NCBI RefSeq assembly: GCF_943734655.1
Contig: NC_071354.1
Location: 48,627,544-48,691,543 of the forward strand
Origin: Sabethes cyaneus
Taxonomy: Eukaryota; Arthropoda; Insecta; Diptera; Culicidae
Direction of reading: 5' to 3'
Length of the DNA: 64,000 nucleotides
Shown in pieces: positions 11,225 through 23,247 of this stretch; position 1 is the first letter of the stretch, and every line of letters starts with the position of its first letter. The position numbers and the translations under genes are program-made. The notes below the pieces were generated by a model. The model had not been told where the DNA came from. It ran no database searches and was given only the letters and a program-made list of their open reading frames with translations.

Positions 11225-11400
11225 CAAGGTTTCCTAGATGATTCAGGGCGAGACGGCCGTAGGCCGCGAGTGTTCGCCGGCGACCCGCCGTCGGAAGCGC
11301 CGACCACTGCGGGGGGGCTGCCCCCCCTCACCTCACCTCAATTTAGGTGCAAGCATTTTCCTAGGTTTACTGTCTAGTAGGGGCTATCCCTTAGTTGAGT
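11225..11400 (+). mobile_element. Helitron 3'-region fragment
   Basis: The block beginning CTAGATGATTCAGGGCGAGA and including GACCCGCCGTCGGAAGCGCC matches by eye the 3' portions of the Helitrons at 59840-59910 and (inverted) 62020-62080. A GC-rich stem (GGGGGGGCTGCCCCCCC) and a TGTCTAGT at about 11372-11379 resemble the Helitron 3' hairpin and CTAG terminus. No 5' end was found here. Confidence 0.55.
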
Positions 11401-11599
11401 CCGAACGAGCGATAGCGAGTAAGGACAGCATATACTCAATAAGTAGGCCGAACATGCTGTCGCAGTTTCCGAACAGTAATAGTTAAACCCAAATTACTAC
11501 AAGCTGATTTTAGGGAAACTGTTAATAGGAAATTATTCGAAAACTAGACAGCAAGAAACATTTTTGTTTCAAGTATTTATCATACACTTGATCCATGTA

Positions 11600-11720
11600 T
11601 CCAGCTTTTTACGAGCCATAATGGCGGACATGTTCGTAATATTTGAACGGCATTTTTGACAGTTCAGTAATACATCACACGTCTTGTTTCTGCATGTTCC
11701 CGGTAAAATTAAAGGAACTT
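11600..11720 (+). repeat. Single arm of a foldback MITE family
   Basis: Starts TCCAGCTTTTTACGAGCCAT and resembles one arm of the palindromic repeats at 49771-49985 and 52589-52803 (shared GGCGGACATGTTCGTAATAT, AATACATC). The second arm is missing here. Confidence 0.65.
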
Positions 11721-12521
11721 GCGGAAACAATGTACTCTTCTTCGGAAGTTTCCTTCTTACTCCATATCACGTATGGAACCTAAATCCCAAAACAGCCATT
11801 GGCTTTATAAACCATGTAGTACCAAATTGGGGCACAGGATTACAACTATCCCGCTCAACTTCATCAATGGGTATGAGCGGTACGTAAACTGTGTACAGCA
11901 ATCGGGGTCTACCATAAAAGACGATAATTAAGACTGTCGCAGTGGCCTTTTAACCCAATGCCCTTCTGACATACAAAAAAAAAAGAGTCAAGAACCAATA
12001 AAACGCTTCATTGTTTCAAATTTCAGGTAAGCTCATGCAAATACATGTATTTTGGGGTATGGTCCATTCTGGTGAAGTTTCCTGGGAGACAGAGTATAAT
12101 TTTCTGGGAAATGGTCCATTCTGGGGAATGGTTTTCTGGGAAATGGTTCATTCTGGGGAATGGTTTTCTGGGAAATGGTTCATTCTGGGGAATGGTTTTC
12201 TGGGGACTGGTTCATTCTGACAAAAAATTTCTGGCAAATAATTTTCTGGCAAGTGGTTTTCGGGCAAATGTCATACAATCGAAAATGCTTGATTTAAAAT
12301 AATTTAAAATTTCAATTTTCTGCCAAATACCTATTTTGTTTTTAATTCTTTAGACCTGTTTTGACTACAGATAGTAGATTTAGACACGTTTAGGCCACTA
12401 ATGCTTCACAATGACACGTTCAATAAAAAAAAGCCGCGTTTAAGCTAATAGAATTTTCCTGGCAATAGATAGGTTTCATTCCTACCATTTCTGCCGTTCT
12501 AATGCAATGATAATAAAGCAC

Positions 12522-14543
12522 AGGATAAGCGTACAGCGAACGCGGAAATGGGGTAGGCAAACGAGAAAGCGTCCAACATAGCTTTCGCCAGCCCAAGTTC
12601 CTCCCTAGTGCCTCCACGTGACCATACCCGGTAATACTCTATTGAGTAGCTAAGCTAGGGGGTGCGATGCTGCGTGGTTCCCAGATGCCTGATCTTAAAG
12701 CTGAGATTATGGGCAGACGTTTGAGCCGCACAGCCTAGTTATCGGGTAAACCTAATATGTTAAATAATGCACATGGATATCAAGTGGAAAAATTAATTTA
12801 ATTTTTGGATATTAGTCCTATTGCCGAAGCCGGGAAAACCTCCGGGTGTCCCCTCGTCATATAGCCCGATCTGTCTGCTCGATACTGCCGGCAAGGTACT
12901 GGAAAGGGTTATCCTTAACAGACTCGTACAGTACACTGAGGGTACAGACGGTCTGTCAAGGAATCAATTCGGCTTCCGAAAAGGCAAATCTACGGTGGAC
13001 GCCATCTTGTCTGTCACTAAGACAGCCGAGGTGGCGATCCAGCGCAAGAGGACAGGTATTCGCTATTGCGCAGTTGTCACCCTCGACGTGAGAAATGTGT
13101 TTAATAGCGCTAGCTGGGACTCCATAGCCAACGTGCCGGTGTCGCTGTACAGGATCCTGGAAAATTATTTCCAGAATCGTGTGCTATGGTACAACACGGA
13201 GGAGGGTCAGAAGTGCGTTCCAATCACCGCAGGGGTTCCGCAAGGTTCCATACTGGGCCCGGTATTGTGGAACGTCATGTATGACGAGGTGTTGAAGCTA
13301 AAGTTCCCGGAAGGGGTGGTGATTATCGGCTTTGCGGATGACATCACCTTCGAAGTCTATGGTGAATCTATCAGAGAGGTAGACTTGACGGCTGCCCACT
13401 CTATAAGCATTGTTGAAGATTGGATGCGATCCAGGAAACTGGAGCTAGCGCATCATAAAACGGAGGTTATCGTGGTGAACAACCGCAAGTCGGTGCAGCA
13501 AGCAAATATCAGCGCCGGGGACTGCACTATTTCGTCAACGCGGTCCCTAAAACTCCTGGGAGTCATGGTCGACGACAAGCTCAAGTTCGGGAGCCACGTC
13601 GACTATGCCTGCAAGAAGGTTTTATGCTGTAGGGTTTTGTACATTTGAATGGTTTTATACTGAAAACTCGAAGCAACACACGCGCGCCGCGTTGTGGCCA
13701 TGTTGCGAAACATGCTTTTTTGAAAAATGAGTGGTTTTTGATTAGACGATGGAATTATCGCGAGTGTCTTGTCTGTTTGTCTGTGGTATAATCATCAGCG
13801 AGGACGTAGAGTGCTTCAACCAACGTGGAGGTAGAGGCATACGGAGTACCACAAGATCGGCCTCGATGATCACATGGCAGCGGACATGGTCTAATTCCAC
13901 AAAAGACCGGTGGACACATCGAGTTATCCCGGAACTATTCGGGTGGGTCAACAGGCGCCACGGCGAAGTCAACTTCCACCTGACACAAATTCTGTCAGGG
14001 CATGGTTGTTTTAGACAGTATCTACACAAGTTTAGGCATGCGGAGTCCCCCGCGTGTCCCGAATGCGTGAACGTTGAGAAAACTGCAGAACATGCTTTCT
14101 TCATATGCCCTCGTTTCGCGGGCGTGAGAAGCAACATGATGGCAGTGAGCGGACAGGACACTACTCTGGATAACTTAGTCCAAAGGATGTGTTCTAGCTC
14201 GGACGTCTGGGGAGCGGTCAATGCGGCTGCTACCCAGATTGTACTCGAGCTACAAAACCACTGGAGAGCCGATCAACGGCGAATAAACAGCCTAACTACC
14301 ATAGTCCAGTAGTTATCTAAGAGTGTGCGTTAAGCACAATAGCCCCTCCCTGAAGTAATACCGATAAGGTGGTGCCAGGGGGGATTGAGGCCGGAGACTC
14401 GAGTAGGGTTTTAGTGGGTCTGGATCCTCACGCCCCAGTGGGGGGTCGGGATACCAAACCCCACTCCCTGAGTTGTCTTCTCAGGTGTCTGATAGCAGAT
14501 TTCCCTACTCGTTAAAAAAAAAGGATGAGCGTACAGCGTACGC
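12522..14543 (+). mobile_element. R1-clade non-LTR retrotransposon, 5'-truncated and internally deleted
   Basis: Bounded by an imperfect 22-base direct repeat (12522-12543 and 14522-14543; core AAGCGTACAGCG versus GAGCGTACAGCG, two mismatches), which reads as a target-site duplication. It ends with a 3' UTR (14313-14513) and an A-run at about 14514-14522. The encoded RT is R1-like. Before the first recognisable RT codon (12821) lies about 280 bp of decayed element sequence. Confidence 0.75.
12821..14312 (+). pseudogene. R1-like ORF2: RT and C-terminal zinc knuckle, with a central deletion
   Basis: 12821-13610 encodes the RT: SPICLLDTAGKVLERVILNR, NQFGFRKGKSTVDAI, AGVPQGSILGPVLWNVMYDE and the catalytic GFADDITFEVYG. 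Between about 13610 and 13790 an unrelated AT-rich stretch replaces roughly 120 residues expected in this family. The C-terminal part (about 13795-14312) resumes with SEDVECFNQRG and includes a CPEC...EHAFFICPRF knuckle near 14057-14115, then ends at a natural stop. The palm motif FADD is intact, but the substitution of the thumb region should inactivate the protein. No endonuclease domain remains. Confidence 0.8.
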
Positions 14544-15314
14544 TCTTTAATCGTACAGTGAAAACAATCAAAGTGACCGATAACTACGTCACTATCTTTG
14601 TCTTGTGGTTGACATGTGGTACGGTTGCCATGATCACATAGTAGTTTGTTTATTTTGTTTTCAACGCTGGTGCAACCAAGTTCAGATAAATTTTGCTTTA
14701 AAAGTAAGTACAATTAGGTTTTGCATGCTTATAACGATTGTAAGTTTGTGAACACAAGAAGAATGGCGCTAGATTATCCGAAGCTACCAACATCATTTGC
14801 CGTAGGCACGGCCTACATGAAAATATCTTGGATCGCCGGTAACTAATTAGCCTCCAGTTCAAGGTAGGAATTCAAAACTATTTATTGATAGTCAAAAGCT
14901 ACGCGTAAAAAGCAATCATATTCACAAGCCCCATTAATATCACCATCCTTAGTCCTACGTCAAGCCCGCATTTTAGGTAAACTTTTCTTATTTTTATAAT
15001 GAGGTTTGATATGCCGTCTAATGCTTATGCTGATTAAGTCGATTCCCTATGGGGCCATATGAATAATAAATTAATGAAATGAGACTGAATTACAGTCGAC
15101 GGTCTGCCCCCGTAGCTGGTCCCACTGAAGAGGTGCTATTACTTAGAGCAGCAGATTAAATGGAATTTTCTTTCAATTTTCTGGTTAATTCGGGAATTCT
15201 ACCAAGCAATTTTTCAAAGCCACCAGGCAAGCAAACAGCTTTCTTCTTGTATAAATCGAGTACCGATTTTATTCCCATCACCATCAAAGCACGCATCGCA
15301 CACGCAGTGTTTCT
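14544..15314. other. Intergenic, no feature recognised
   Basis: AT-rich DNA between the R1 insertion and the 3' end of the ADCK1-like gene. No coding or repeat signal seen. Confidence 0.4.
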
Positions 15315-15320
15315 TTTATT
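15315..15320 (-). promoter_or_regulatory. Candidate polyadenylation signal of the ADCK1-like gene
   Basis: AATAAA on the minus strand about 40 nt after the stop codon at 15362-15360. Confidence 0.6.
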
Positions 15321-15359
15321 CTTCAGAGAGCATCAACTCGACCTAATTTTTTTTAATTC

Positions 15360-16989
15360 CTAGAAAATCATCTTAAGAGCTGACATCAGATGAAAGCTGA
15401 CGAGTCCTCGGTACAGATAGTACAAATTCAGCTTCAGAATTGCCCAGTTCTCCCGCAGGCAGGTTGAAAGCTTCCGCCATGGATCTGGCGCTTCCAAGTA
15501 TTCCCGATTCCCGACGCTTTTGATGCAGCACTTGCTCATAACCCAAAAAGCGGTCATGCGGTTTTGCGTTTTGAGCGTCGTTTCAATTCCTCTGATTAGA
15601 TCGTTCGTCTTCAGTACCAGTAGCATCTGTCGATCGACTTTTTCCAGTACATCAGAAATGTGCGGAATAACCAGCTTACCTTCCTTCTGTATCATCTCTT
15701 TCTGCGAAAGAAAACGATAGGGCCATTATAGGTGTGCTGGTTGCTAATTAGATAAACATATAATATGATCATACCTCGCTTTCATCCTGCTTGACCTTAT
15801 CGACTCCACTGATTACCGAGTTCCAAGGCCGTCCGGTAACCATACAGGCAAACAGACCCCACATGCTTCCTTCCACTCCGAGTGCGTGAGCATGTTTTTT
15901 CATACCCATTTGATCCACCTTCAGTATGCTAAGCCACAGCTTAGAGTACTCGTAACGGAATTTTTCGGTTAGTGTTGCATACAAACCATGATCGAGTAAT
16001 ATTACTTCGGTATCTCCCTTTTCACTTTTGCGCACCAGTATGTTACCAGGGTGTGGATCGCTGTGAACGAAACCTTTCAGAAAAATCATGTTGGAATAGA
16101 GCTGTCCAATCTTATTTGCTATATCGTATGGATCCAACTGTTCCTTTTTGATATATTCCAGATCGTTAACCTGACCACCTTGTAAAAACTCCATGACTAG
16201 CACTCGAGATGTTGTATACTCCCAAAAGATTTTCGGGATCTTCAACCAACGATAATCCTTGAACATTACCGCTACCTTCTCCGCATTGTGGCCTTCGTGC
16301 TCGAAATCCATTTCTATAGGAAGGTTTCGCTTGGTTTCCTTTACTAACCACTGAAATTTGAAATCTGGAAATGCCCACGAGACTAGTTTCACACAAACTT
16401 CCATCGTTTTTAGGTCCACCAATGAGTTTCCCTTCACATAGGGATGCTGCACCTTTACGGCTACTTCGGTCCCGTTCTTAAGGGTCGCTCTATGAACCTG
16501 AGCTAACGATGCCGTGCCAAGTGGTTCCGCGTCGAACGAAGAAAAAATATCCTCCGGATTTACCTTCAAATCTTGACGTATCACCTTGTACAGGTCCTCG
16601 ATGGGATTTTGTGGTGCGTTGCTGTGCAGAATTTTCATCGTATTAACGTACTCGTACGGAAGTAAGTACTCTAGCGCTCCGATGTGCTGACCCACCTTGA
16701 TGTACACACCACGGTTGGACCGGCACAGTTCTAGGAGTTTTTCAGCAGCTAGCTTATGAGTTTCGCTTTTCAATTTCAGGTAAGCTGGATCCTTTTTATC
16801 GGGCCATTCCTGTTTGTAAAGATTTGCTCTGTAGGTGGCAGCAATGTCGAAAACTGTAATACCAGCCCGACCCAGTCGGACGATTCCGATCGAGTTAAGG
16901 TCATAATCGTTGGCGTGTAAACTTAGTGCGGTTCCCACTAGGGATCCACCGACTAAGCCGTATTTTATCAACCGCCGTGTGGGCCACAT
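15360..16989 (-). CDS. Adck1: ADCK1-like UbiB/aarF-domain kinase, two exons, 518 aa
   Basis: Exon 1 16989-15775, intron 15774-15702 (GTATGA...CGCAG), exon 2 15701-15360, frame kept. This is an atypical UbiB-family kinase; in animals ADCK1 is mitochondrial and linked to cristae and mitochondrial maintenance. Visible signatures: the KxGQ motif (KVGQ, residues 98-101), the Ala-rich loop that replaces the P-loop (TASLAQVH, 159-166), the VAVK lysine (K179), the catalytic HSDPHPGN (309-316) and LLDHG (331-335) in place of DFG. A hydrophobic N-terminal stretch (residues 8-24) could be a mitochondrial signal anchor. Length is close to human ADCK1 (about 530 aa). The start is the first in-frame ATG after an upstream stop region. 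No damage seen; the only single-copy kinase in the window. Confidence 0.92.
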
Positions 16990-18379
16990 GGTTTCACCTG
17001 ATATATTAGGGTAACAATATGCTAGTATGGTTCATGAGGTATCTGAAAAAAGATAGTAAATCTTAGCTCTTATATATGTAACGAATGTATTCTGTATTAT
17101 AACAACCAAACAGGTACATTAATTCATGCGCGACCCCTTTTCCCTCACTTTCTTTTATTTACAATGCACCACAATGTATGACCTTGTTAACGAACCCACC
17201 ACCTGTTTAAGTAATGATATCATTTTTCTGGTCAACAAATCAGACATCGATTTCCGACTCTAGTGGCGAGCAGGTACCGGATCCAACACCACGCGGTCGG
17301 TCTTCTTGTAATGCTAAATAACACATCATTCAACCCGACCCGGAGACAAACTCGTTTCGTGTACATTCTTCTACCACATAGCATAGCACAGCACTACCTA
17401 GTAAAAGTTGCGTGGCATTGATCATGCTATGCGCAAACATAAACCAAAGTGTGGATCCACCACTACTCAAGGGTAAACAAATGCACTGGCAATTATTACT
17501 TGATGCTTACGTAAATACATCAGTAATGTCCCCCAATATGCACTCACCTTAATTAAAATATGATAAAAACTAACTTTTCACTTAAATTAATCAGCTCTAG
17601 TAGCAGCTGAGGTCACGTTGCTTTCATCTTCCTTGACGAAAAGGAGAAATTCCAGCACGCAGCTCAGCTACTAAAGCTAAAACCTGCGAATAACTGTGAA
17701 TGAAGATGTACACACGCAACAGTCCGCAATCTTCGAGCAGGATGAAAAGAAGATGAATGGTCGAAATGAATGAAACCTGGTTAGTATATAAGCGAATACG
17801 CACACATGCATGCCGTGCGGTCGTGCCGATTTTTGACAAGCGTTGGTGAGAAGCGAAGCGAGTGAACAACGCGACGAGACACGTGAAATGAGACGCGCCG
17901 AAGTTAAGCGAGAGGAAAATCTCATAAAACTGCATACAACGGGTTGTACACGTATAAATTTGGGACTTTATTATTATTTCAGGCTTTAATTTTCAGAAGA
18001 TCGCGTAATGGCGTAATCACCCCTTTTGCATGGCTTATGCGTCCTCTGAAAACTAAAGCCAGTTTTGTTCGAATTATTGGAAATGCATTGCACTATGTTA
18101 TAATATAACCAGATTATTGTTGGTCATAGGTATAATAGCTGTAGCAATTTAGTATCCTTGTTGGAAAAGAAAGAATCACAAAATTTGTTGAAAATAATGC
18201 CTTTAGAAGTGGTTATTTACGTTTCTGGAGCAATATGGAGTTGATTACCTTTTCTTGGCAAGTTTTAGAATTCTTAAATCCAACCATGTGGTGACAATAG
18301 GTCGTATGAATAAAAGAATTTGTTTTACCACGTTTCGGGACAAGACGTGACATACTGTCTCCAAAAGGAGCCATAGGAA
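16990..18379. other. 5' flank of the ADCK1-like gene, no further gene seen
   Basis: Contains the minus-strand 5' UTR/promoter of the kinase gene. A TATATAAG string at about 17787 lies on the plus strand without a gene to serve. Short ORFs at 17624-17935 and 18213-18419 show no domain. Confidence 0.4.
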
Positions 18380-18681
18380 GTATACAAACCGACAACCGGG
18401 GAAGAGGTTCCAGCCCCAACGATAGGCGAAGTTAAGGAGGCCATCATGCAGCTAAAGAACAACAAGTCAGCTGGAAAAGATGGTATCGGAGCGGAGCTTA
18501 TTAAAATGGGACCAGAAAAGCTGGTCGTTTGTCTGCACCGACTAATTGCTAGAATTTGGGATACGGAACAGTTACCGGAGGAGTGGAAAGATGGGGTTAT
18601 CTGCCCGATCTATAAAAAGGGCGACAAGTTGGACTGTGGAACTATCGAGCGGGTTGGACTGTGGAACTATCGAGCGATCAC

Positions 18682-19170
18682 GGGGGGCTCCGTAGCCGCA
18701 AGGTTACCGAGTCTGCTTTGACAAGCGAGTGGTCGTGGGTTCGAATCTTAGTAGAATCAAGCCATTCTCGATGTCAAGTGACTTTAGCATGGGTTTATTC
18801 TCAGGCCCCTCCATTTACCCTTCCTTCGTGCTGAATTCTATATTTACCCTCTGAAGCCTCTTAACAGTGCAAATGTCCCTCCTATAGTTAAGTGTACTGG
18901 TCAGAGGTACGAATGAGTCCTCGCCAGGGACGGCTATAATATGGGATAGTGCTGGCAGCGAGGAATAAGTGGGTAAAGTAGATTAAGCTTTGAAGGAAGG
19001 GTAAACCCCAATACACGCAAGCACGCATAAAATTTAATAAGCATATCGCTCACTCAATAGCGATTATAGCAAAAAGAAATGCAGTGCAGGTCATACAGCA
19101 AACACCCGGGCGATATTACAATAGATCAACTATACTGGTCGCAGTAATGAGTCCACACATGGAAAAAAAA
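18682..19170 (+). mobile_element. tRNA-derived SINE, 489 bp
   Basis: Flanked by a perfect 13-base duplication ATCGAGCGATCAC (18669-18681 and 19171-19183), and ends in eight A residues, both hallmarks of LINE-driven retroposition. The 5' head has a box-A-like TAGCCGCAAGG (about 18693) and a box-B-like GGGTTCGAATC (about 18732), spaced as in a pol III type 2 promoter. The body is unusually long for a SINE. A second diverged copy lies at 7041-7490. The partner LINE is not identified. Confidence 0.85.
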
Positions 19171-19312
19171 ATCGAGCGATCACCGTTCTCAATGCCGCCT
19201 ATAAAGTGCTGTCCCAAATCATTTTCCGCCGTCTATCACCAATTGCGATTAGATTTGTGGGAACTTATCAAGCCGGCTTCGTCGAAGGTCGGTCTACAAC
19301 GGATCAAATATT

Positions 19313-19559
19313 TGTTAGGAGAACAACGGTTAGCCCCTCAATACTGGCAGCACTTCCCTGCTTGCCGGTCTATTAAAGCTACAGTGTCTATTAACTAATT
19401 ACATGAGATTGCATCATCCTTTTTTGAATACATGTTTCCGTTTCGTAATCGCACCGCATGGCTGTGTTTATTTATCGTTCCGATATAATCCGTAATAACT
19501 CCGTGTTTATCCTTCCGCCGGACGATAATCCACTTCGAATCTATTCCGCCAAGCCCACA
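19313..19559 (+). repeat. Copia 5' LTR
   Basis: 247 bp, begins TGTTAGGAGAACAACGG and ends AAGCCCACA. Followed at 19560 by a GGTTAATTGGCCC-like presumptive primer-binding region. Confidence 0.9.
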
Positions 19560-19701
19560 GGTTAATTGGCCCAGTGAAGGTTGAAGGAACAGTGAGTTTT
19601 GTGGCGAATATTCGCGTCCGTTCGGTAAATGTTTTTCGTTCCGTTGATTCTCTGAAAAATTTGCTTTCATTCGTGGTCGGTGCGCGTTTAGTGGAAGCAG
19701 T

Positions 19702-20911
19702 ATGGATACTCTTAGCAAATTCGCGAAATTAAACAACCTGAACTGGCAAACATGGAAGTTCAGGATGGAAATGCTGCTTACTCGAGAAGAGCTCTGGTAT
19801 GTTGTCGACACAGTGAAACCGGAACCGATAACGGCACAGTGGACCAAGGACGATAAGAATGCAAAAGCTACCATGGGGTTGTGCATTGAGGACAATCAAT
19901 TCAGCCAGCAGTGCGCGTGAATTTTGGGATCAGCTGCAGAAATACCACGAGAAAGTAACGATTACCTCGAGAGTCTCATTGCTCAAGCGGCTATGTAATT
20001 TGAATTTTCATGAAGGTGGTGACCTTGAAAGCCACTTGTTTGATTTAGAAGACTTGTTCGAGAGAGTAGAGAATGCAGGATTAGAATTGGATTTAACGCT
20101 GAAGATTGCGATGATTCTTAGAAGTCTTCCTGATTCCTACGATGTATTAGTGACAACTTTAGAAAATCGTCCTGATGGTGGCTTGACAGAGGAGCTCGTT
20201 AAGTCGAAATTGCTTGAAGAATTTGAACGGCGCAAAGAGCGTGAAGGCGGTCATTGCGGGGATGCAAAGGCGATGAAGAGTAGCGTTAAGCCTGCTGCTA
20301 AATCTGTCGGCACAGAGAAGACGTGTTTCTTCTGTAAGAAAAAGGGGCATTTGCGTCGCAATTGCCGGCTGTTCCTTGCTAAGCAAAAGCAAGAGGAGAT
20401 TGATGAAAAGAAAAAGTTTGTCCCGAAAGCTAAACAGGCGACTGCAGAGCGAGTGGGTGCTATTCTTTTCATGGCTGGCGGGCAAGCTCGAAATAGTTGG
20501 GTGATCGATAGCGGTGCTAGCAGTCATATGACGAACGACAAAAGCAATTTTACACTGTTTACGGAAAATGATGGTCTGAATGTTGTGCTTGCAGATGGAA
20601 CCACGGTTCAGTCAGCCGGAATTGGTGATTGTAAAATCAGCTGCGAAGATGGTGGTGGTGATTATATCGAGATTACTATGAAAGACGTCTTACACGTACC
20701 GTCTCTGAATAGTAGTTTGTTGGCTGTTTCGAAATTAACCGCGAAGGGATTCACTGTCGTATTTAAACAAGACGATTGTTTGATTCGTAATAGTGCTGAA
20801 CAAGCAGTTGCTAAAGGCATTCGTATTGGAAGATTGTATTGTCTACAACTTACTGAAGCTGCAATGACAGCTGGGGAAAAGCGGCACAATGAAGTTTGTT
20901 TACACCAGTGG
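19702..20911 (+). pseudogene. Copia Gag and protease, frameshifted
   Basis: Starts at ATG 19702 (MDTLSKFAKLNNLNWQTWKF), the usual copia Gag head. The frame shifts near 19910 and continues to 20911. A CCHC knuckle (CFFCKKKGHLRRNC, about 20325-20366) is followed by the protease active site WVIDSGASSHMT (about 20500-20530). The coding sequence ends at the LTR-element insertion inside the pre-integrase region (CLHQW). One frameshift between Gag parts means it cannot make a full product. Confidence 0.88.
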
Positions 20912-21191
20912 TGTAGGGAACGAGCCGAGTTAGATGAATCAGCGTAAAATAAATCTAATGAAACTGAATTATTTACTTGAGTGTAACTGAAACCCCTTGC
21001 ATAGGAAGAATATCGTCATACGAACGATAAGAGACAAGGAGAGAAATGAATCGTTCAATATGAGACGTACGCATACTGTAGCATGATATAGCATGCTCTG
21101 AACAAGAGCAGTTTTTGGACAAACGTAGACTTTGACGGACGTTGTTCCGTGTTTCGGAGGACTCGGTTGAAAATAACCGACGGACACGACA
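20912..21191 (+). repeat. 5' LTR of the non-autonomous element
   Basis: 280 bp, TG...CA ends. Confidence 0.92.
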
Positions 21192-21472
21192 TTGGCGTAG
21201 TGCTCCCAAATAGTGAGTATAGCAAATTGACTATATATAGTGGCGTCTGGCAAACGCCTATTCGGAAAATTCAAAAGATGCTTGTGCGCATCTGGTTGTT
21301 TGCTGAACTGCCTCTGTGAGGGCTATTTTTTGTACATACTTGTGCGTATGATTCGCGTGCCTCTGGGAAGGCAGACGCAGAATAGTTTACTGAAATACGC
21401 TGGTATGCGTTGTTTGATCGCCTCTGGGAAGGCAGTGAAAATTCGTTTGTATGCGATAGCTCCCCTGAGAGG

Positions 21473-21764
21473 CAGGGTTGCCACATGCACAGATTATTCT
21501 GTGTATAACAGATATTTGAAAGAAATCGCCTGTACAGAATCTGTATGCACAGAATACAGATTTTCGCCAAATTACGCAGATTAAACAGATTTTTGAGCTT
21601 TTACATGAGAGTGAAAGAGACGGAAATAGTCAGCAAAATGACTCTCTATCTCTTTCACTCTCATTGTTTTGCATTGGACAGATTTTTGCACAGATATTTT
21701 TCCTCGCCGTACAGATTGTCAGATTTTTTCAACAAAAAACACAGAATTATATGTGGCATCCCTG
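21473..21764. mobile_element. 292-bp hAT MITE
   Basis: Eight-base duplication CTGAGAGG at 21465-21472 and 21765-21772; termini CAGGGTTGCCACAT and ATGTGGCATCCCTG, 13 of 14 inverted. Rich in ACAGATT/ACAGAAT words. The most internal level of the nest. Confidence 0.92.
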
Positions 21765-22424
21765 CTGAGAGGGACTTTTAGCAACTCGCTTGTGTGCGTC
21801 TGACTTTATTGCAATACGCTGGTGTGCGCGTATTACTGGCGTCTGGCAAACGTCCATTTGAGAAAGTTGAAAAGATGCTTGTGCGCATCTGGTTATTTTT
21901 AGCTGCCTCTGTGAGGGCTACTTTTTGCACATGCTTTGTGTGTATTCGCGTGCTGAAACACGCTGGTATGCGTTGTTTGATCGCCTCTGGGAACGCAGTG
22001 AAAATTCGTTTGAATGCGATAGCTCCCCTGAGAGGGACTTTTAGCAACTCGCTTGAGCGCGTCTGACTTTATTGCAATACGCTGGTATGCGCGTATTACT
22101 GGCGTCAGGCAAACGTCCATTTGAGAAAGTCGAAAAGATACTTTTGCGCATTTCGTTCCTGGTTAACTGTGAGCAGTTGGAACATCCATCTTGCGGATAG
22201 TTTTTACCTTTTTTTTGTATAACAAAGGCTTAGAAATTGGTCAAAAAACACGAATCTGATCCTGATATCTTTTAGCTGCCTCTGTGAGGGCTACTTTGTA
22301 CATATGCTTCGTGTGTGATTCGCGTGCCTCTGGGAAGGTAGAATAGTTTACTGAAACACGCTAATATGCGTAGTTTGATCTGACCTGCAGAAAATCGCTT
22401 GTGTGCGAAGGTTCCCCTGAGAGG

Positions 22425-23205
22425 TGATGATGAAAATGATGATTATAATGATGGAAATAATGATGGTAATGACGAAACTGATTCTGGTGATATTAAGGAT
22501 TGCAACGAGGAAAATAATTATAGTAATGACGAAAGTGATGATGAAAATGAGGAAAATGATTATGGTAATGACGAATCTGACGTATGTGATGGCTGTAATG
22601 ACGAATATAAAGGTAAAAATGAAGTAAATGATGATGGCAAATGACGAATCTGATGAAAGTGATGATTGTAAAGACGAAACTAATTGAGGTGATGATGAAA
22701 GCGATGATGCTAATAACGAAAATGGCGATGGTAATGCCACAATAGTAATGGTAATGACTTTGATGAGGGTATAATAACGAAAATGATAATGGTAATGATG
22801 ACAATGATAGTATTGATGATAGAAAATGATGACGATAATGATAAAAATGATAGTGATAATGACGTAAGTGATGATGGTAATGTCAAAAATATGCATACGA
22901 TATTGACGATTTGGTTATTTTAATGATGTTAGTTTTGTTGACATGGATGATGATCATTTGGATGATGCTGATGATTTTGATATCGTGGATAATGTTGACG
23001 ATTTAGATAATGATGACTATTTGATGACGATGTTGATATTAATTATTTCGATGGCGTAAATGATGATGATTTTGAACGTTTTGATGATTTTAATTATGTT
23101 AACGATTTTAATTATGATGATGATAATGGTAATTATGATGGTAATGACGAAATTGATAGTGGTAATGATGAAAACGATACTGATGCCAAAAATGATGGTC
23201 ATGAG
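22425..23205. repeat. GAT/AAT-rich degenerate microsatellite tract
   Basis: About 780 bp of imperfect GATGAT, AATGAT, GATAATGGT and GACGAAA triplet words inside the non-autonomous LTR element. Open frames exist in several registers only because of the triplet composition (runs of Asp/Asn/Glu on plus, Ile/Thr/Phe on minus), so none is called as a gene. Confidence 0.85.
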
Positions 23206-23247
23206 ATTTTTTGGTTAAATAATCAGAAGAGTAGAGGAGGGGGTGAA

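Larger units (their letters stand above)
10309..12296. mobile_element. Foldback-like element with long repetitive inverted arms
   Basis: Left arm (about 10309-10665) starts with TGTATGACATTTGCCCGAAA and is built of short repeats around CCATTCCCCAGAA. The right arm (about 12040-12296) is the inverse, with many copies of TTCTGGGGAATGG, and ends in TTTCGGGCAAATGTCATACA. Long TIRs made of short tandem words are typical of Foldback/Galileo-like elements. No transposase is visible between the arms, which instead hold AT-rich DNA and other repeat scraps. Exact ends and target duplication not determined. Confidence 0.65.

Noticed and set aside
18700..18745. tRNA gene suggested by the box-B-like GGTTCGAATC
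   Set aside because: No complete cloverleaf; part of a SINE with A-tail and target duplication. The same holds for 7077 and 41512.
19395..19895. 166-residue ORF antisense to copia Gag
   Set aside because: Shadow frame across the LTR and gag start; no domain.
22348..22896. 182-residue minus ORF rich in Ile/Thr/His, and Asp/Glu-rich plus ORFs
   Set aside because: Produced by the GAT/AAT triplet repeat; open in many registers with no domain.
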